Source of the DNA: Candidatus Methylopumilus rimovensis
Lineage (GTDB): Bacteria > Pseudomonadota > Gammaproteobacteria > Burkholderiales > Methylophilaceae
Length of the DNA stretch: 64,000 bases
Assembly (NCBI RefSeq): GCF_006364615.1
Contig: NZ_CP040986.1
Location: 310,001-374,000, forward strand
Direction: 5' to 3'
The notes under the pieces are model-generated. The model was not told the origin of the DNA and searched no databases. It was given only the letters and a program-made list of their open reading frames with translations. How positions within the stretch are numbered: the first letter of the stretch is position 1; each line of letters begins with the position of its first letter. Below are positions 16,104 through 26,011 of this stretch, piece after piece. A program made the position numbers and the translations under genes.

Positions 16104-17036
16104 TTAGACGTAAGTAAGCCAATCCGCATATTTTTTTGATTTTCCTGTAACTGCATCAAAATAAATACTTTGTAATTCTTTAGTAACTTCTCCGCGCTGG
16201 CCTTTACCGATCATCCTTCTGTCTAATTCTTTAATAGGGGTGACTTCAGCTGCTGTACCTGTGAAAAAAGCTTCATCCGCTGTATAGACTTCATCTCGCG
16301 TAATTCTTTTTTCGATCACTGGAATATTTAAGTCATTTGCGATCCGAATGATTGTGTCACGAGTGATACCTTCTAATGCGCTTGTGAGATCAGGTGTAAT
16401 AAGTTTGTTATGTTTCACGATAAATATATTTTCGCCCGAACCTTCAGTTACAAAACCATTTACATCAAGAAGTAAGGCTTCATCATAGCCATCTTGACTT
16501 GCTTCTTGGTGGGCTAATATCGAATTCATATAATTGCCATTTGCTTTAGCTTTACACATAGTGATATTGACATGATGTCTCGAAAAAGAAGACGTTTTAA
16601 CGCGAATGCCATTTTCAAGGGCTTCTTTGCCCATATAAGCACCCCATTCCCATGCTGCAACAATGACGTGTGTTGATAAGGTTTTTGCTGAAATACCCAT
16701 AGCTTCGGCACCATAAAATGCCATAGGTCTAATGTAAGCAGATTCCAGTTTGTTTTCTTTAACAGCTTTCTTGTGAGCATCCATAATGACATTTTTATCG
16801 TAAGGGATTTTCATTCCAAGAATATGCGCAGAATTAAAGAGGCGATCTGTATGTTCTTTAAGTCTAAAAATGGCAGTGCCTTCACTTGCTTTATAAGCCC
16901 TTACCCCTTCAAAGACACCCATACCATAGTGAAGTGTGTGAGTAAGCACATGAGTCTTTGCTTCACGCCAAGGCGTCATTTTATTATCAAACCATATGTG
17001 TCCGTCACGGTCTTCCATTGATGTTGGGATTGCCAT
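16104..17036 (-). CDS. ilvE: Branched-chain amino acid aminotransferase
   Basis: IlvE is a PLP enzyme catalysing the last transamination to leucine, isoleucine and valine. The 310-residue protein shows the fold type IV pattern: MEDRDGHIWFDNKMTPWREA, LHYGMGVFEGVRAYK, RPMAFYGAEAMGI, the PLP lysine in the CKAKANGNYMNSILA region, and VTEGSGENIFIVK plus FFTGTAAEVTPIKELD. AAGGA lies 7 nt before the ATG. Its keto-acid pool also feeds PanB. Confidence 0.96.
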   Translation of the reverse strand: MAIPTSMEDRDGHIWFDNKMTPWREAKTHVLTHTLHYGMGVFEGVRAYKASEGTAIFRLKEHTDRLFNSAHILGMKIPYDKNVIMDAHKKAVKENKLESAYIRPMAFYGAEAMGISAKTLSTHVIVAAWEWGAYMGKEALENGIRVKTSSFSRHHVNITMCKAKANGNYMNSILAHQEASQDGYDEALLLDVNGFVTEGSGENIFIVKHNKLITPDLTSALEGITRDTIIRIANDLNIPVIEKRITRDEVYTADEAFFTGTAAEVTPIKELDRRMIGKGQRGEVTKELQSIYFDAVTGKSKKYADWLTYV

Positions 17037-17135
17037 ATTTTTCCTTAAAATTGGTAAATCTTTGTTAGGTTTCTTTGAGGCTTATTGCCATTTATTAACA
17101 TGATAAAATGAATCGCTTTTATTGAGAAATATATT

Positions 17136-17711
17136 ATGAAAAAAATTGCACTTTTATTTTTAATCTTTATTTGTCTTCTGTCTTGTCAAAAGGCTCAGGA
17201 TGAAATTTTTGTAGGCACCGATATAAGTTCAGCTCATATGAATGCTGCTTTTAAATTAAGAGATTTTAACGGACGCACCCGGACATTAGAAGATTTTCGA
17301 GGAAAGGTTGTAGTGCTTTTTTTTGGGTTTACACATTGTCCTGATATATGCCCCACAACGATGACTGATCTTAAAAAAACAATGACTCTCCTCAAAGAAA
17401 AAGCTTCAAGCGTACAAGTTATTTTTATAACCTTAGACCCAGTTCGCGATACTGAGGATGTTTTAAAGAAATTTATTCCGACATTCAATAGCTCTTTTCT
17501 CGGTCTTACTGGATCAGAGAGCGATATAGTTAAAGTCGCAAGTCAATTTAAGATTTTTTATAAAAAAGTGGATGATGGAAGTAAAGCGGGCTATACAATT
17601 GATCACAGTGCAGGGTTATATGTGATCGATAAGCAAGGAGGCATTAAGCTTCGCATAAGTCATGGAGAAAAGCCTGAGGACATGGCAAGCGACCTTGCAA
17701 AGCTTATTTAA
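17136..17711 (+). CDS. Sco1/SenC-type copper chaperone lipoprotein
   Basis: Sco proteins are membrane-anchored thioredoxin-fold copper carriers needed to build the CuA centre of cytochrome c oxidase. The 191-residue protein has a lipobox (LLSC, Cys about 17), the copper ligands in HCPDICPTTMTDL (CxxxC), and the conserved histidine in TIDHSAGLYVID. It is divergent from ilvE with 99 nt between. The stop overlaps that of the convergent ygjP-type gene by 4 nt. No cytochrome oxidase genes are in the window. Confidence 0.94.
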   Translation: MKKIALLFLIFICLLSCQKAQDEIFVGTDISSAHMNAAFKLRDFNGRTRTLEDFRGKVVVLFFGFTHCPDICPTTMTDLKKTMTLLKEKASSVQVIFITLDPVRDTEDVLKKFIPTFNSSFLGLTGSESDIVKVASQFKIFYKKVDDGSKAGYTIDHSAGLYVIDKQGGIKLRISHGEKPEDMASDLAKLI

Positions 17712-18430
17712 CCAATGAGATATAAGTCGCTCGAGAGAGTTTTAAGTTCTTTTTCTGATGAGCGATATTCAGGAAGTACTTTTTCTACTTCTTCCCAAAA
17801 GCGATTTGAATGATTCATTTCTTTTAGGTGAGCCAATTCATGACAGATCACATAATTAATAATATGGGGTGGTGCTTGAATTAGCCTCCAATTAAGCCTA
17901 ATTTCTTTTTTAGAGTTACAACTTCCCCATCGAGATTTTGCATTTGATAGATACACGTTAGAAGGATGAACGTTTAGTTTTACGCTAAATACTTCAACTC
18001 TTCGAACAAAATCTTTTAATGCTTTTTCTTTTAGCCATTTTGATACAAGCTTGGCAGAATGGATTTGATCGTGCATGCGATTTGTCTCGACATGCAGTAT
18101 ATCTTTGTCCTGGAGAACCGAATTTGTCCTGCTTGTCTTGAGACTAAGAATAACTTTATTACCCAAAATATGAATTACTTCACCTGTTTTCCAGTTAACT
18201 TTCTTCTTCTTACTTAATTGAAGAGAGAGTTTTTCTTGAATCCAGTCAAGTTTTGGCGCAATAAGCTCTTCAATCCGAGATCTAGGAATAAGAATTGGTG
18301 CATGAATAACAAGGCCATCATGATCGACTTTTAAACCAATCGTTCTTCGATTTCTTCTTTTTAGGAGGTATTTAATTTTTTTTCCACTAGGCAAAAAAAG
18401 TTCAAGATTGGTAGGTTTTAAATTAATCAT
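17708..18430 (-). CDS. YgjP-type (DUF45) zinc metallopeptidase
   Basis: A 240-residue member of the M48-related YgjP family of putative cytoplasmic metallopeptidases. The C-terminal half carries the zinc site CHELAHLKEMNHSNRFW (HExxH plus a downstream His), preceded by the family hallmark SRWGSCNSKKEIRLNWRLI. The N-terminal half has RRNRRTIGLKVDHDGLVIHAP. Physiological substrates are unknown for the family. It overlaps plsC by 8 nt, so it belongs to the glyQ-to-ygjP run. Confidence 0.93.
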   Translation of the reverse strand: MINLKPTNLELFLPSGKKIKYLLKRRNRRTIGLKVDHDGLVIHAPILIPRSRIEELIAPKLDWIQEKLSLQLSKKKKVNWKTGEVIHILGNKVILSLKTSRTNSVLQDKDILHVETNRMHDQIHSAKLVSKWLKEKALKDFVRRVEVFSVKLNVHPSNVYLSNAKSRWGSCNSKKEIRLNWRLIQAPPHIINYVICHELAHLKEMNHSNRFWEEVEKVLPEYRSSEKELKTLSSDLYLIG

Positions 18431-19130
18431 TTAAATATAAAACCTCTTTTTCAATCCAATTTTCAGTAAGCTTAATAATTTCATTAGGCTCTTTATTTTT
18501 TACATCAATGGGCTCGCCGATACTAACTTGAATTGTTCCCGGTTTTTTAAGAATTGAATTTTTTGGCCAAAATAAACCTGCATTATGAGCAACGGGAATA
18601 ACTTGTGTATTTGTTTTTGAGGCTACCCAAGCGCCACCAATATGGTATTTACCTTTTTGTCCAGGCTGAGTTCGCGTTCCTTCAGGAAACATAACAATCC
18701 AAAAACCTTTTTTAAGTCGATCGAGGCCTTGAGTAAGAATTTGTTCTAGAGATTTTCGTCCTGCTTTTCGATTAATGGCGATCGGGGAAGTCATCGCTAA
18801 ACCCCATCCGAAAAATGGAACCCACAATAATTCTTGTTTTAAAACCCAAACTTGCGGAGGAAAGATTTTTTGAAAAGCAAGAGTTTCCCATGCTGATTGA
18901 TGTTTGGAAAGTACAATCGATGCTGTAGAACCTATGTTTTGCTCCCCTTTGACAACAAAATTTAGATTACAGGAAATTCGAAGCCAATATAGCATTGTTT
19001 TTGCCCAAATTGAAATAAATTTATATCTTGCAATGGGCGGAAAGGGGAATGTAAGCAGGGATGCCAAGGTAAATGGGATAGTAAAAATCCACATACCAAC
19101 TAGAAAAATAATGGATCTTAAATAAAGCAT
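18423..19130 (-). CDS. plsC: 1-acyl-sn-glycerol-3-phosphate acyltransferase
   Basis: PlsC acylates lysophosphatidic acid to phosphatidic acid at the inner membrane. The 235-residue protein has an N-terminal hydrophobic helix and acyltransferase block III FPEGTRTQPGQKGKYHIG. Block I reads SKHQSAWETLAF, so the usual HX4D is HX4E here. The PFFGWGLAM segment and IPVAHNAGLFW (block IV) are present. It is 9 nt downstream of gmhB, so phospholipid and LPS-precursor genes share a run. Activity is assigned by family. Confidence 0.93.
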   Translation of the reverse strand: MLYLRSIIFLVGMWIFTIPFTLASLLTFPFPPIARYKFISIWAKTMLYWLRISCNLNFVVKGEQNIGSTASIVLSKHQSAWETLAFQKIFPPQVWVLKQELLWVPFFGWGLAMTSPIAINRKAGRKSLEQILTQGLDRLKKGFWIVMFPEGTRTQPGQKGKYHIGGAWVASKTNTQVIPVAHNAGLFWPKNSILKKPGTIQVSIGEPIDVKNKEPNEIIKLTENWIEKEVLYLND

Positions 19131-19139
19131 TATTTTAAG

Positions 19140-19682
19140 TTAAGCGTACTCCGTAATAATTCTTTGTGTCGCCTCTGCGAGATTTTCACAGATCCAGGTA
19201 TTCTTGGGTAACCCACCTTTAGCAAGCGTCTCTTCACCTTTGCCTGTTTTAACAAGTATAGGTTGGACACCGACTGCTTCAAAGGCTTGGAGATCCCTTA
19301 GGGAGTCTCCTATACCTGGCGCTTTTTTTAAATCAATCCCAAATCGATGGGCAATTTCTTTTAACATGCCTGGTTTTGGTTTGCGACATTCACAACCCTC
19401 TTCGGCCCGATGAGGGCAGAAAAAGATAGCATCAATATGCCCACCCTGTTGAGAAAGTAATTTAAACATTTTTTCATGTATACGATTAAGCGTTGATACA
19501 TCAAACAGACCTCGGCTAATTCCCGATTGATTAGTTGCTATGACAACTTTAAAGCCAGATTGGTTTAAAAGCGCGATTGACTCTAGACTGTCTTGAATAG
19601 GGATCCATTCATTAGGTGTTTTAATAAAATTCACGCTATCTTCATTGATTACGCCATCTCTATCTAGAATGACTAATTTCAT
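19140..19682 (-). CDS. gmhB: D-glycero-beta-D-manno-heptose-1,7-bisphosphate 7-phosphatase
   Basis: GmhB is the HAD phosphatase of the ADP-heptose pathway for the LPS inner core. The 180-residue protein shows the DRDGVINEDS motif at the N-terminus (catalytic DxD), VIATNQSGISRGLF, the zinc-binding run FFCPHRAEEGCECRKPKPGM, and GIGDSLRDLQAFEAVG. waaC, which uses ADP-heptose, is at the other end of this window. It sits between glyS and plsC, a frequent glyQ-glyS-gmhB-plsC order in betaproteobacteria. Confidence 0.96.
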   Translation of the reverse strand: MKLVILDRDGVINEDSVNFIKTPNEWIPIQDSLESIALLNQSGFKVVIATNQSGISRGLFDVSTLNRIHEKMFKLLSQQGGHIDAIFFCPHRAEEGCECRKPKPGMLKEIAHRFGIDLKKAPGIGDSLRDLQAFEAVGVQPILVKTGKGEETLAKGGLPKNTWICENLAEATQRIITEYA

Positions 19683-19685
19683 AAT

Positions 19686-21785
19686 CTAGGACGAGAGTTT
19701 GGATAAGTCAGCAACTAAATTCATTGCTGAGTAGAGTTTTTCGAGAAGGGCAAGTCGATTCATCTTAAGCGATTCATCCTCTGCATTTACCATGACATCG
19801 TTAAAAAACTGATCAATGGGATTTTTGAGTTTGCAAAGTAATTTTAATGAACCTGAATAATTTTTTGTTAGATATTCTTTTCTAGCTTCAGCATCTACCA
19901 AATCTAATGTTTTATATAAACTAACTTCGGCTATGTCTTTAAGTAAAGCCTGATTAACTTTTAATGTGGATTTAAGATTTGCTTTTTTAAGAATATTTCC
20001 AACTCTTTTGTTGGCTGATGCTAAATCCTTAGACTCAGGAAGCTGGGAAAATTCTTTAATTGCAATTAATCTTTTAGGTATCTCACCAATCAATCCTGAG
20101 TCAATCGCAAGGACAGCTTCGATATCAAGCGCAGCATAACCTTGATCTTTGAAAAAATTGGAGATTCGATCGAAGATAAAAGAATTAAGATCTTTAGATT
20201 CCGTTAATTTGGTGGCCTGAATAGAATCAGAAATAGTTGTATTTAAATTTAGGTCGATATCTTTTTCGGTAAGAATACGGATGATTCCTATAACTTGTCG
20301 TCTCAATGCAAAAGGATCTTTGTCGCCCGTCGGCTTTTCACCAATACTAAATAAACCTATTAAAGTTTCAATTTTGTCAGCAATTGCTACGATATCTCCT
20401 ACAGTGCTTCTTGGAAGTGTATCGCCAGAAAATCTTGGCTTGTAATGATCTTCAATAGCAAACGCTACTTCTTCTGAAATTTTTTCATTTAGTGCGTAAT
20501 ATCTGCCCATAATGCCTTGGAGTTCAGGGAACTCACCTACCATATTAGAAGATAAATCAGCTTTAGATAAATCGGATGCAAGCATTACATTTTCTAGTAA
20601 TTTAGGTTGATTTAAATTTTTTACGATCAGAGACGCGATTATTTTAACTCTTTCGGCCCTCTCAGATTGGGTGCCAAGTTTATTGTGATACACAATATGT
20701 TGAAGTTGTGAGAGGTAATCTTTAAGAGGCTTTTTCTTGTCTTGAGTATAAAAAAATTCTGCATCCGATAGTCTTGGCCTGATCACTTTCTCATTGCCTT
20801 GAATGATGAGAGTTGAATTTTTTGGAGTTATATTTGAAACAATTAAAAATTGATTTGCTAGTTTCTTGTTTTTATCAATTAAGGGGAAGTATTTTTGATT
20901 AGCCTTCATAGTTAAAATAAGACACTCTTGAGGCACCTCAAGAAACTTCGACTCAAATTCTCCCACTAAAACATTTGGATATTCAACAAGCGCTGTGACC
21001 TCTTCAAGAAGGTCCTCATCGTTGATAGGGGTAAGTTGACTTGAGAGGCTAGCAGCTCGACTATCTAATTCATTTTTGATTAGCGCTTTTCTTTCTTCGA
21101 AAGATACAATGACATTGCCTTCAGTTTTCATTTGTTCTTTGTATTGATCAGCATGTTGAATCTCAATCATTTCTTTTTGTGATTCAAAGCGATGACCCAA
21201 TGTTCTTCGATTGGATTCGATACCTAGAATATTTGTTTTGATAATGTTGGCACCGTGAAGAATAATTAGTCCATGGGCTGGCCTTACAAAATTTACAGTA
21301 GTCCATCCATCCAAAAGTTGATACGACATCATTTTTTTAATTGGCAAACGTATCAAGCTTGACGAAATACATTCAGCAATAATATCTTTTAGTTTTGCTC
21401 CTTCTATATCTTTATCAACATATAAAACTTCACTATTATTTTCATTTTTTTTAGCGATCAGATTTACAGATTTTTCATCTAAACCAATTGCATGCAATTT
21501 TTTTAATAAAGCTTCCGTTGGTTTACCTGAGGCATCAAATCCAACAGATGCTGGCATTAATTTGATAGATGTATTTTGGTTCTCAGCTTCGTCTTTAACA
21601 TCTTTTAGATATACTCCGATTCTTCTTGGCGTAGAAAAAATCGAATCTTCAGATGTTTCATTTGCGAGATGATGTTTTATAAGAAATTCTTTTACACTTT
21701 TTGCAAATGCAATGCCAAGTTGTTTTTGTGATTTTGGAGGTAACTCCTCTGTTAAAAGCTCTATAAGTAAATTATCTAGCTTCAC
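19686..21785 (-). CDS. glyS: Glycyl-tRNA synthetase beta subunit
   Basis: GlyS is the beta subunit of the alpha2beta2 GlyRS and binds tRNA(Gly). The 699 residues match the family, with the start [19 protein letters not shown], the SAERVKI-like and [16 protein letters not shown] regions (RRQ near residue 500), and the C-terminal DALR-type anticodon domain ending [12 protein letters not shown]. It overlaps glyQ by 4 nt (ATGA), ensuring balanced subunits. Confidence 0.98.
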   Translation of the reverse strand: MKLDNLLIELLTEELPPKSQKQLGIAFAKSVKEFLIKHHLANETSEDSIFSTPRRIGVYLKDVKDEAENQNTSIKLMPASVGFDASGKPTEALLKKLHAIGLDEKSVNLIAKKNENNSEVLYVDKDIEGAKLKDIIAECISSSLIRLPIKKMMSYQLLDGWTTVNFVRPAHGLIILHGANIIKTNILGIESNRRTLGHRFESQKEMIEIQHADQYKEQMKTEGNVIVSFEERKALIKNELDSRAASLSSQLTPINDEDLLEEVTALVEYPNVLVGEFESKFLEVPQECLILTMKANQKYFPLIDKNKKLANQFLIVSNITPKNSTLIIQGNEKVIRPRLSDAEFFYTQDKKKPLKDYLSQLQHIVYHNKLGTQSERAERVKIIASLIVKNLNQPKLLENVMLASDLSKADLSSNMVGEFPELQGIMGRYYALNEKISEEVAFAIEDHYKPRFSGDTLPRSTVGDIVAIADKIETLIGLFSIGEKPTGDKDPFALRRQVIGIIRILTEKDIDLNLNTTISDSIQATKLTESKDLNSFIFDRISNFFKDQGYAALDIEAVLAIDSGLIGEIPKRLIAIKEFSQLPESKDLASANKRVGNILKKANLKSTLKVNQALLKDIAEVSLYKTLDLVDAEARKEYLTKNYSGSLKLLCKLKNPIDQFFNDVMVNAEDESLKMNRLALLEKLYSAMNLVADLSKLSS

Positions 21786-22711
21786 GATTTAATGGTCTTT
21801 TTTGCATTAAGTTGATCAATGATTTCTTTTGCATGATTTTTATCAGCCAATGGGAAGCCTAAATTTGCACGGCTTTGAAGGTAACTATTCGCAACATTTC
21901 TAGCTAAATTTCTAATGCGACCAATATATTCTGCTCTTTCGGTGATGCTAATAGAGCCTCTTGCATCCAAAAGATTGAAAGAATGGGCTGCTTTTAAAAC
22001 TTGTTCATATGCAGGAAGAGCTAAGCGCTCAGTCATGAGATGGTTGGCTTCTTTTTCGTGTGCAGTAAACGCTTGAAATAGAAAGTCAGCGTCACTATGT
22101 TCAAAGTTGTATGCGCTTTGTTCAATCTCGTTTTGAAGATAGACATCACCGTACTTTAAATTATCGGTCCAGATAAGGTCATAAACGTTGTCGACTCCTT
22201 GAATATACATTGCAAGCCTTTCGAGCCCGTAAGTTATTTCTCCCGTGATTGGTTTGCAGTCAATACCACCTACTTGTTGAAAATAAGTGAATTGAGTAAT
22301 TTCCATTCCATTGAGCCAAACTTCCCAACCTAAACCCCAAGCGCCAAGCGTTGGGTTTTCCCAATCATCTTCAACAAAGCGAATATCATTTTCCTTAAGA
22401 TTAAACCCGAGCGCTTTGAGTGAACCCAAATAAAGCTCTAAGATATCCAATGGGGAAGGCTTCAGAACAACTTGTAGTTGATAATAATGTTGAAGTCTAT
22501 TTGGATTTTTACCATAGCGCCCATCTTTTGGACGTCGGCTTGGTTGGACATAAGTTGCCTTCCAGGGCTCGGGTCCGAGCGACCTCAAAAAAGTTGCTGT
22601 GTGTGAAGTGCCTGCGCCAACCTCCATATCGTATGGCTGAAGAATAGCGCATCCTTGGTTAGCCCAATAATTTTGAAGTTTTAGAATGATGTCTTGAAAG
22701 GTTAATTGCAT
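21782..22711 (-). CDS. glyQ: Glycyl-tRNA synthetase alpha subunit
   Basis: GlyQ carries the class II catalytic core of heterotetrameric GlyRS. The 309-residue protein contains [39 protein letters not shown] (motif 2 vicinity), [20 protein letters not shown] and [20 protein letters not shown] (motif 3). It is 27 nt downstream of lnt. Use of the two-subunit form is typical of most bacteria. Confidence 0.98.
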   Translation of the reverse strand: MQLTFQDIILKLQNYWANQGCAILQPYDMEVGAGTSHTATFLRSLGPEPWKATYVQPSRRPKDGRYGKNPNRLQHYYQLQVVLKPSPLDILELYLGSLKALGFNLKENDIRFVEDDWENPTLGAWGLGWEVWLNGMEITQFTYFQQVGGIDCKPITGEITYGLERLAMYIQGVDNVYDLIWTDNLKYGDVYLQNEIEQSAYNFEHSDADFLFQAFTAHEKEANHLMTERLALPAYEQVLKAAHSFNLLDARGSISITERAEYIGRIRNLARNVANSYLQSRANLGFPLADKNHAKEIIDQLNAKKTIKS

Positions 22712-22738
22712 AATGAATTGATCTCTAATTCAAGCATT

Positions 22739-24238
22739 CTACTTCTTTTTCAATATCCATAAAAGTTTTGAATGCCTCACAAACCAACCAAGAAGCGCAA
22801 TGAAACATAAAGAAATAACAGGCCAATTACCAAGCAAAACATAAGGCGTTGCATTTTTGAATCCTTGGACGGAGCCTTCGAGAACACCTTCAGTAAATTC
22901 GGGCAGTGTTTCTATAAGGATTCCATGTTCATCAATAATGGCTGTGGCGCCAGTGTTTGTAGCGCGAATAACCATTCTGCCTGTTTCTATAGCTCTTGCT
23001 TGAGAAAATTGTAAGTGCTGGTAAGCAGCAATAGATCTTCCATACCATGCATCATTACTTACATTAGCTATAAGTGTTGCAGAGGGAAGGGATTGAATAA
23101 TTTCTTCACCAAACACATCTTCATAACAAATATTAAATGCAATTTTTTGATTCCCAATAGCCATAGGCGTTTGGTGGATGCTGCCTCTAGATAGGTCATT
23201 CATAGGCATATTGAGATAATGTGTATAAATGTATTGAAAAATAAATTTTAAGGGTATGAATTCACCAAATGGCACTAAATGTGATTTACGATAAACTTGA
23301 GATGAATCTTTTTTTAAATTCAATACAACATTAAAATATTTTGTATCTTGGCGCTCAATCGCACCCATAAGAATATGACTTTGTTCTTTTGAAGCATGCC
23401 TTAAAATAGATTCTTTAAATGTCGTAGGGATGTATTCCATAAGAAGTGGCAAAGCAGTTTCCGGGAGAAGAATAATCTGACCTTTTGTTTTTTGAATAAG
23501 CGCTTGATACGTATTTAATGTTTGTGAAATAGTCTCTTTTTGCCATTTAATATCCTGAGCAATATTCCCTTGAATAAGTGACACAGTTACAGGTTCACCA
23601 ATACGATCAGTCCATTCAATATTTTTAAGGAGTTGACCTGATAGCAATACGAAACCTATTGCGCTCAGTTTTATAAGTAGTGAGTGTTTGTTTTTATCAC
23701 GCAAAACGAGGCTAAGTATTAAAGCCAGAAAAGTGACTATGAAGGTTACTCCGTAAATACCTATGACCGGTAAGAATCCAACAAGAGGGCTTGAAGGTAC
23801 TTGTGAATAGCCCATTGTGAGCCATGGAAATCCAGTTAAAAACCATCCTCTAATCCATTCAAATAATGTCCAAATAAATGGAATTAAAAAAAAGCTCGAT
23901 TTTCGATGTGAAGAAAGCCATCCAACAATGCCAATAAAAAAAGCTAAGAAGAGACAGAATAAAAAAGTACTTAGATATGCCAACCATGCAGGCATACCAC
24001 CATAAAAGTTGAGGCTTATGTAAATCCATGAGATACCAAAGCAAAATAAACCTAGTCCAAAAAAAAGCCCTGATAGAAAACTCCATCTTGCATGATTTAA
24101 TTTGTACCAAATGTAAAAAAGACCGCTCAGGGAAATGAGCGAAATAGAGTGATAGTTAAAAGGGGCAAAACTCAGAACTGAAAGAGCTCCGAGCAAAAAG
24201 GAAATGGCTATATAAAGGAATGGGTAATGTTTATTCAA
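22739..24238 (-). CDS. lnt: Apolipoprotein N-acyltransferase
   Basis: Lnt adds the third acyl chain to lipoproteins in the inner membrane, needed for Lol sorting. The 499-residue protein has an N-terminal block of about six membrane helices, then a nitrilase-type domain with catalytic Glu in IILLPETALPLL, the lysine in YRKSHLVPFGEFIPL, and Cys in AFNICYEDVFGEEI. A C-terminal membrane helix follows. The corC-lnt linkage seen in other bacteria persists, with corC just upstream beyond one small gene. MlaA, LolB and the Sco protein here are likely substrates. Confidence 0.96.
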   Translation of the reverse strand: MNKHYPFLYIAISFLLGALSVLSFAPFNYHSISLISLSGLFYIWYKLNHARWSFLSGLFFGLGLFCFGISWIYISLNFYGGMPAWLAYLSTFLFCLFLAFFIGIVGWLSSHRKSSFFLIPFIWTLFEWIRGWFLTGFPWLTMGYSQVPSSPLVGFLPVIGIYGVTFIVTFLALILSLVLRDKNKHSLLIKLSAIGFVLLSGQLLKNIEWTDRIGEPVTVSLIQGNIAQDIKWQKETISQTLNTYQALIQKTKGQIILLPETALPLLMEYIPTTFKESILRHASKEQSHILMGAIERQDTKYFNVVLNLKKDSSQVYRKSHLVPFGEFIPLKFIFQYIYTHYLNMPMNDLSRGSIHQTPMAIGNQKIAFNICYEDVFGEEIIQSLPSATLIANVSNDAWYGRSIAAYQHLQFSQARAIETGRMVIRATNTGATAIIDEHGILIETLPEFTEGVLEGSVQGFKNATPYVLLGNWPVISLCFIALLGWFVRHSKLLWILKKK

Positions 24239-24283
24239 AATACAAAATGCCGTTTAAGACAATTGTACTGAATTATGAACAAT

Positions 24284-24309
24284 AAAGCCTTAAAAGTAAT
24301 TAAGGCTTT
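24284..24309. terminator. Weak hairpin at the end of the small exported-protein gene
   Basis: AAAGCCTTAA (24284-24293) pairs with TTAAGGCTTT (24300-24309) over a 6-nt loop. The stem contains the stop codon of the gene ending at 24300. No U-tract follows on the minus strand and only a short one on the plus strand, so terminator function is weak. It may instead protect the 3' end or slow read-through into lnt. Confidence 0.3.
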
Positions 24310-24668
24310 TGAATTTTATATGTTTGAGAAGGGCTACCTAAAGGCTCACCATTATTATTTTTAAAAACAACAGTCTCAACAAACTCATCTAAAAAATCTA
24401 ATTCTGTTGTTGGGTAATAACTACCATTTTCCGCGGTATTGATATGATGATATTGCCAAACCGATCCTATTACTTGATCAGACGATTTGATTTTAATATC
24501 CTCCTTGGAGGCTGGCTCCCCAAGAGCTTTTAAGATTTCATCTTTGTTAAAACGACTGATAGCCTCGATAAAGGATTTTTCATCTACGGGAAGAGTGCTT
24601 TTATCAATTTCGTTAGCGAATAGGTGCGGAGATAAAATTAAAAGGATAGCTAAAAATTGTTTTTTCAT
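24300..24668 (-). CDS. Small exported protein, possibly BamE/SmpA-like fold
   Basis: This 122-residue protein has a signal peptide (KKQFLAILLILSPHLFANE, cleavage near residue 19) and no lipobox cysteine. The mature part follows the pattern seen in BamE/SmpA-type small periplasmic domains: a helix with FNKDEILKALGEPASKEDI, then SVWQYHHIN and a strand TELDFLDEFVETVVF. This resemblance is by eye and is not proof of homology. It lies 61 nt upstream of lnt and 51 nt downstream of corC. I do not recognise the gene. Confidence 0.7.
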   Translation of the reverse strand: MKKQFLAILLILSPHLFANEIDKSTLPVDEKSFIEAISRFNKDEILKALGEPASKEDIKIKSSDQVIGSVWQYHHINTAENGSYYPTTELDFLDEFVETVVFKNNNGEPLGSPSQTYKIQKP

Positions 24669-24719
24669 TAAGAACTCCTAAAGTAATAGGAAAAAGAATA
24701 AGTCGATTAGTTCAAAAAA

Positions 24720-25553
24720 TTACACGTTATTACCAGGAGTGTCAATTTCAAGAAGGATAGAATAGAGTTTGCGACTATCAGCCCTTAAAACTGTAATTTT
24801 GAATCCCTGAAAAGTAATTTTTTCATCTCGTTTTGGCAGGTGACCAAATGCATGAATAATTAAGCCGCCGATAGTTGAAAATTCCTCATTACTAAAGGTC
24901 ACCTTAAAAAATTCATTAAAGTCTTCAATTTCAGTTGATGCTTTTACTCTATAGCGGCCATTTTTGTCTTGAATGATATTATCCTCAGTCTCATCAAAAT
25001 CAAATTCATCTTCAATCTCACCCACGATTTGTTCTAAAACATCTTCAATTGTGACCATACCTGAGACTCCGCCGTATTCGTCTACTACGATTGCAATATG
25101 ATTACGACTGCTTCTGAATTCTTTGAGAAGCACATTAAGTCTTTTGGATTCGGGAATGAATATAGCAGGGCGCAACATATCTCTAATTTCAAAGTCGTCG
25201 CCTGCATAATATTTAAGAAGATCCTTTGCTAGCAATATACCAATGACATCATTTTTGTCATCTTCAATCACAGGAAAGCGCGAGTGAGCAGTCGCTATAA
25301 TAAAAGGAATAAATTTTTCAGGTGAGTGAGAAATATCAATAACGTCCATTTGTGATCTTGGAATCATGACATCTCTTACCTGCATTTCTGAAACCTGAAG
25401 AACGCCCTCAATCATAGATAGCGAATCAGCGTCCATTAAATTTTTTTCATATGAAGACTTAAGCAACTCAAAAAGCTGCCCCCGATCTTCAGGGCCTCTT
25501 AAAAGAAAATGACTCAGACGTTCAATTAATTTAGATTTTTTTGATTCGCTCAT
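24720..25553 (-). CDS. corC: CorC/HlyC-family CBS-domain transporter-associated protein
   Basis: The 277-residue protein has two CBS domains (DVMIPRSQMDVIDISHSPEK and PVIEDDKNDVIGILLAKDLL through VVDEYGGVSGMVTIEDVLEQ) followed by the CorC_HlyC domain (the IVGEIEDEFD region and the GGLIIHAFGHLPKRDEKI part). It lacks the DUF21 membrane domain and is therefore the short CorC type, linked to magnesium/cobalt efflux in enterobacteria. It overlaps ybeY by 4 nt, reproducing the phoH-ybeY-corC-lnt order of E. coli. Confidence 0.94.
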   Translation of the reverse strand: MSESKKSKLIERLSHFLLRGPEDRGQLFELLKSSYEKNLMDADSLSMIEGVLQVSEMQVRDVMIPRSQMDVIDISHSPEKFIPFIIATAHSRFPVIEDDKNDVIGILLAKDLLKYYAGDDFEIRDMLRPAIFIPESKRLNVLLKEFRSSRNHIAIVVDEYGGVSGMVTIEDVLEQIVGEIEDEFDFDETEDNIIQDKNGRYRVKASTEIEDFNEFFKVTFSNEEFSTIGGLIIHAFGHLPKRDEKITFQGFKITVLRADSRKLYSILLEIDTPGNNV

Positions 25554-26005
25554 TGCGATTTTTTCTCTTCTAAAAGATAAGGGTTTTTATAGCCAAGTTT
25601 AGTTAAAATTTTAATCTCTTTTTCTTCCATAATTTCAGCATCTGTTTTATTTTCATGATCATAACCATATAAATGAAGTGCACCATGAATAATAAGGTGA
25701 GCATAGTGGGCTTCGAGATTTTTAGATTGATCTCTTGCTTCTTCTTCTATGACTGGAGCACAAAGGACAATATCTCCAATGAGATGATGCGCATCGTCTA
25801 CAAGGAAAGAAAGTACATTGGTTGGATATTTTTTTTTGCGATATATAGTATTTAGATTTTTTGATTCATCACTTCCTACAATTCGAATAGTTATTTCGGC
25901 ATTTTGATCAATGATAGGTGCGAGCCATTTATAGCAGTGTGTTTTTTTTACTATTGGTTTTGTGTGCACCATATCTTGAATTGCAATGATGGGTTTCAAT
26001 TCCAT
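25550..26005 (-). CDS. ybeY: Endoribonuclease YbeY (16S rRNA maturation)
   Basis: YbeY is a zinc metalloenzyme involved in 16S rRNA 3'-end processing and ribosome quality control. The 151-residue protein has the zinc site HGALHLYGYDHENKTDA (HGxLHLxGYDH) and the NTIYRKKKYPTNVLSF segment. It is 6 nt downstream of phoH and overlaps corC. Confidence 0.97.
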   Translation of the reverse strand: MELKPIIAIQDMVHTKPIVKKTHCYKWLAPIIDQNAEITIRIVGSDESKNLNTIYRKKKYPTNVLSFLVDDAHHLIGDIVLCAPVIEEEARDQSKNLEAHYAHLIIHGALHLYGYDHENKTDAEIMEEKEIKILTKLGYKNPYLLEEKKSQ

Positions 26006-26011
26006 TTGATG

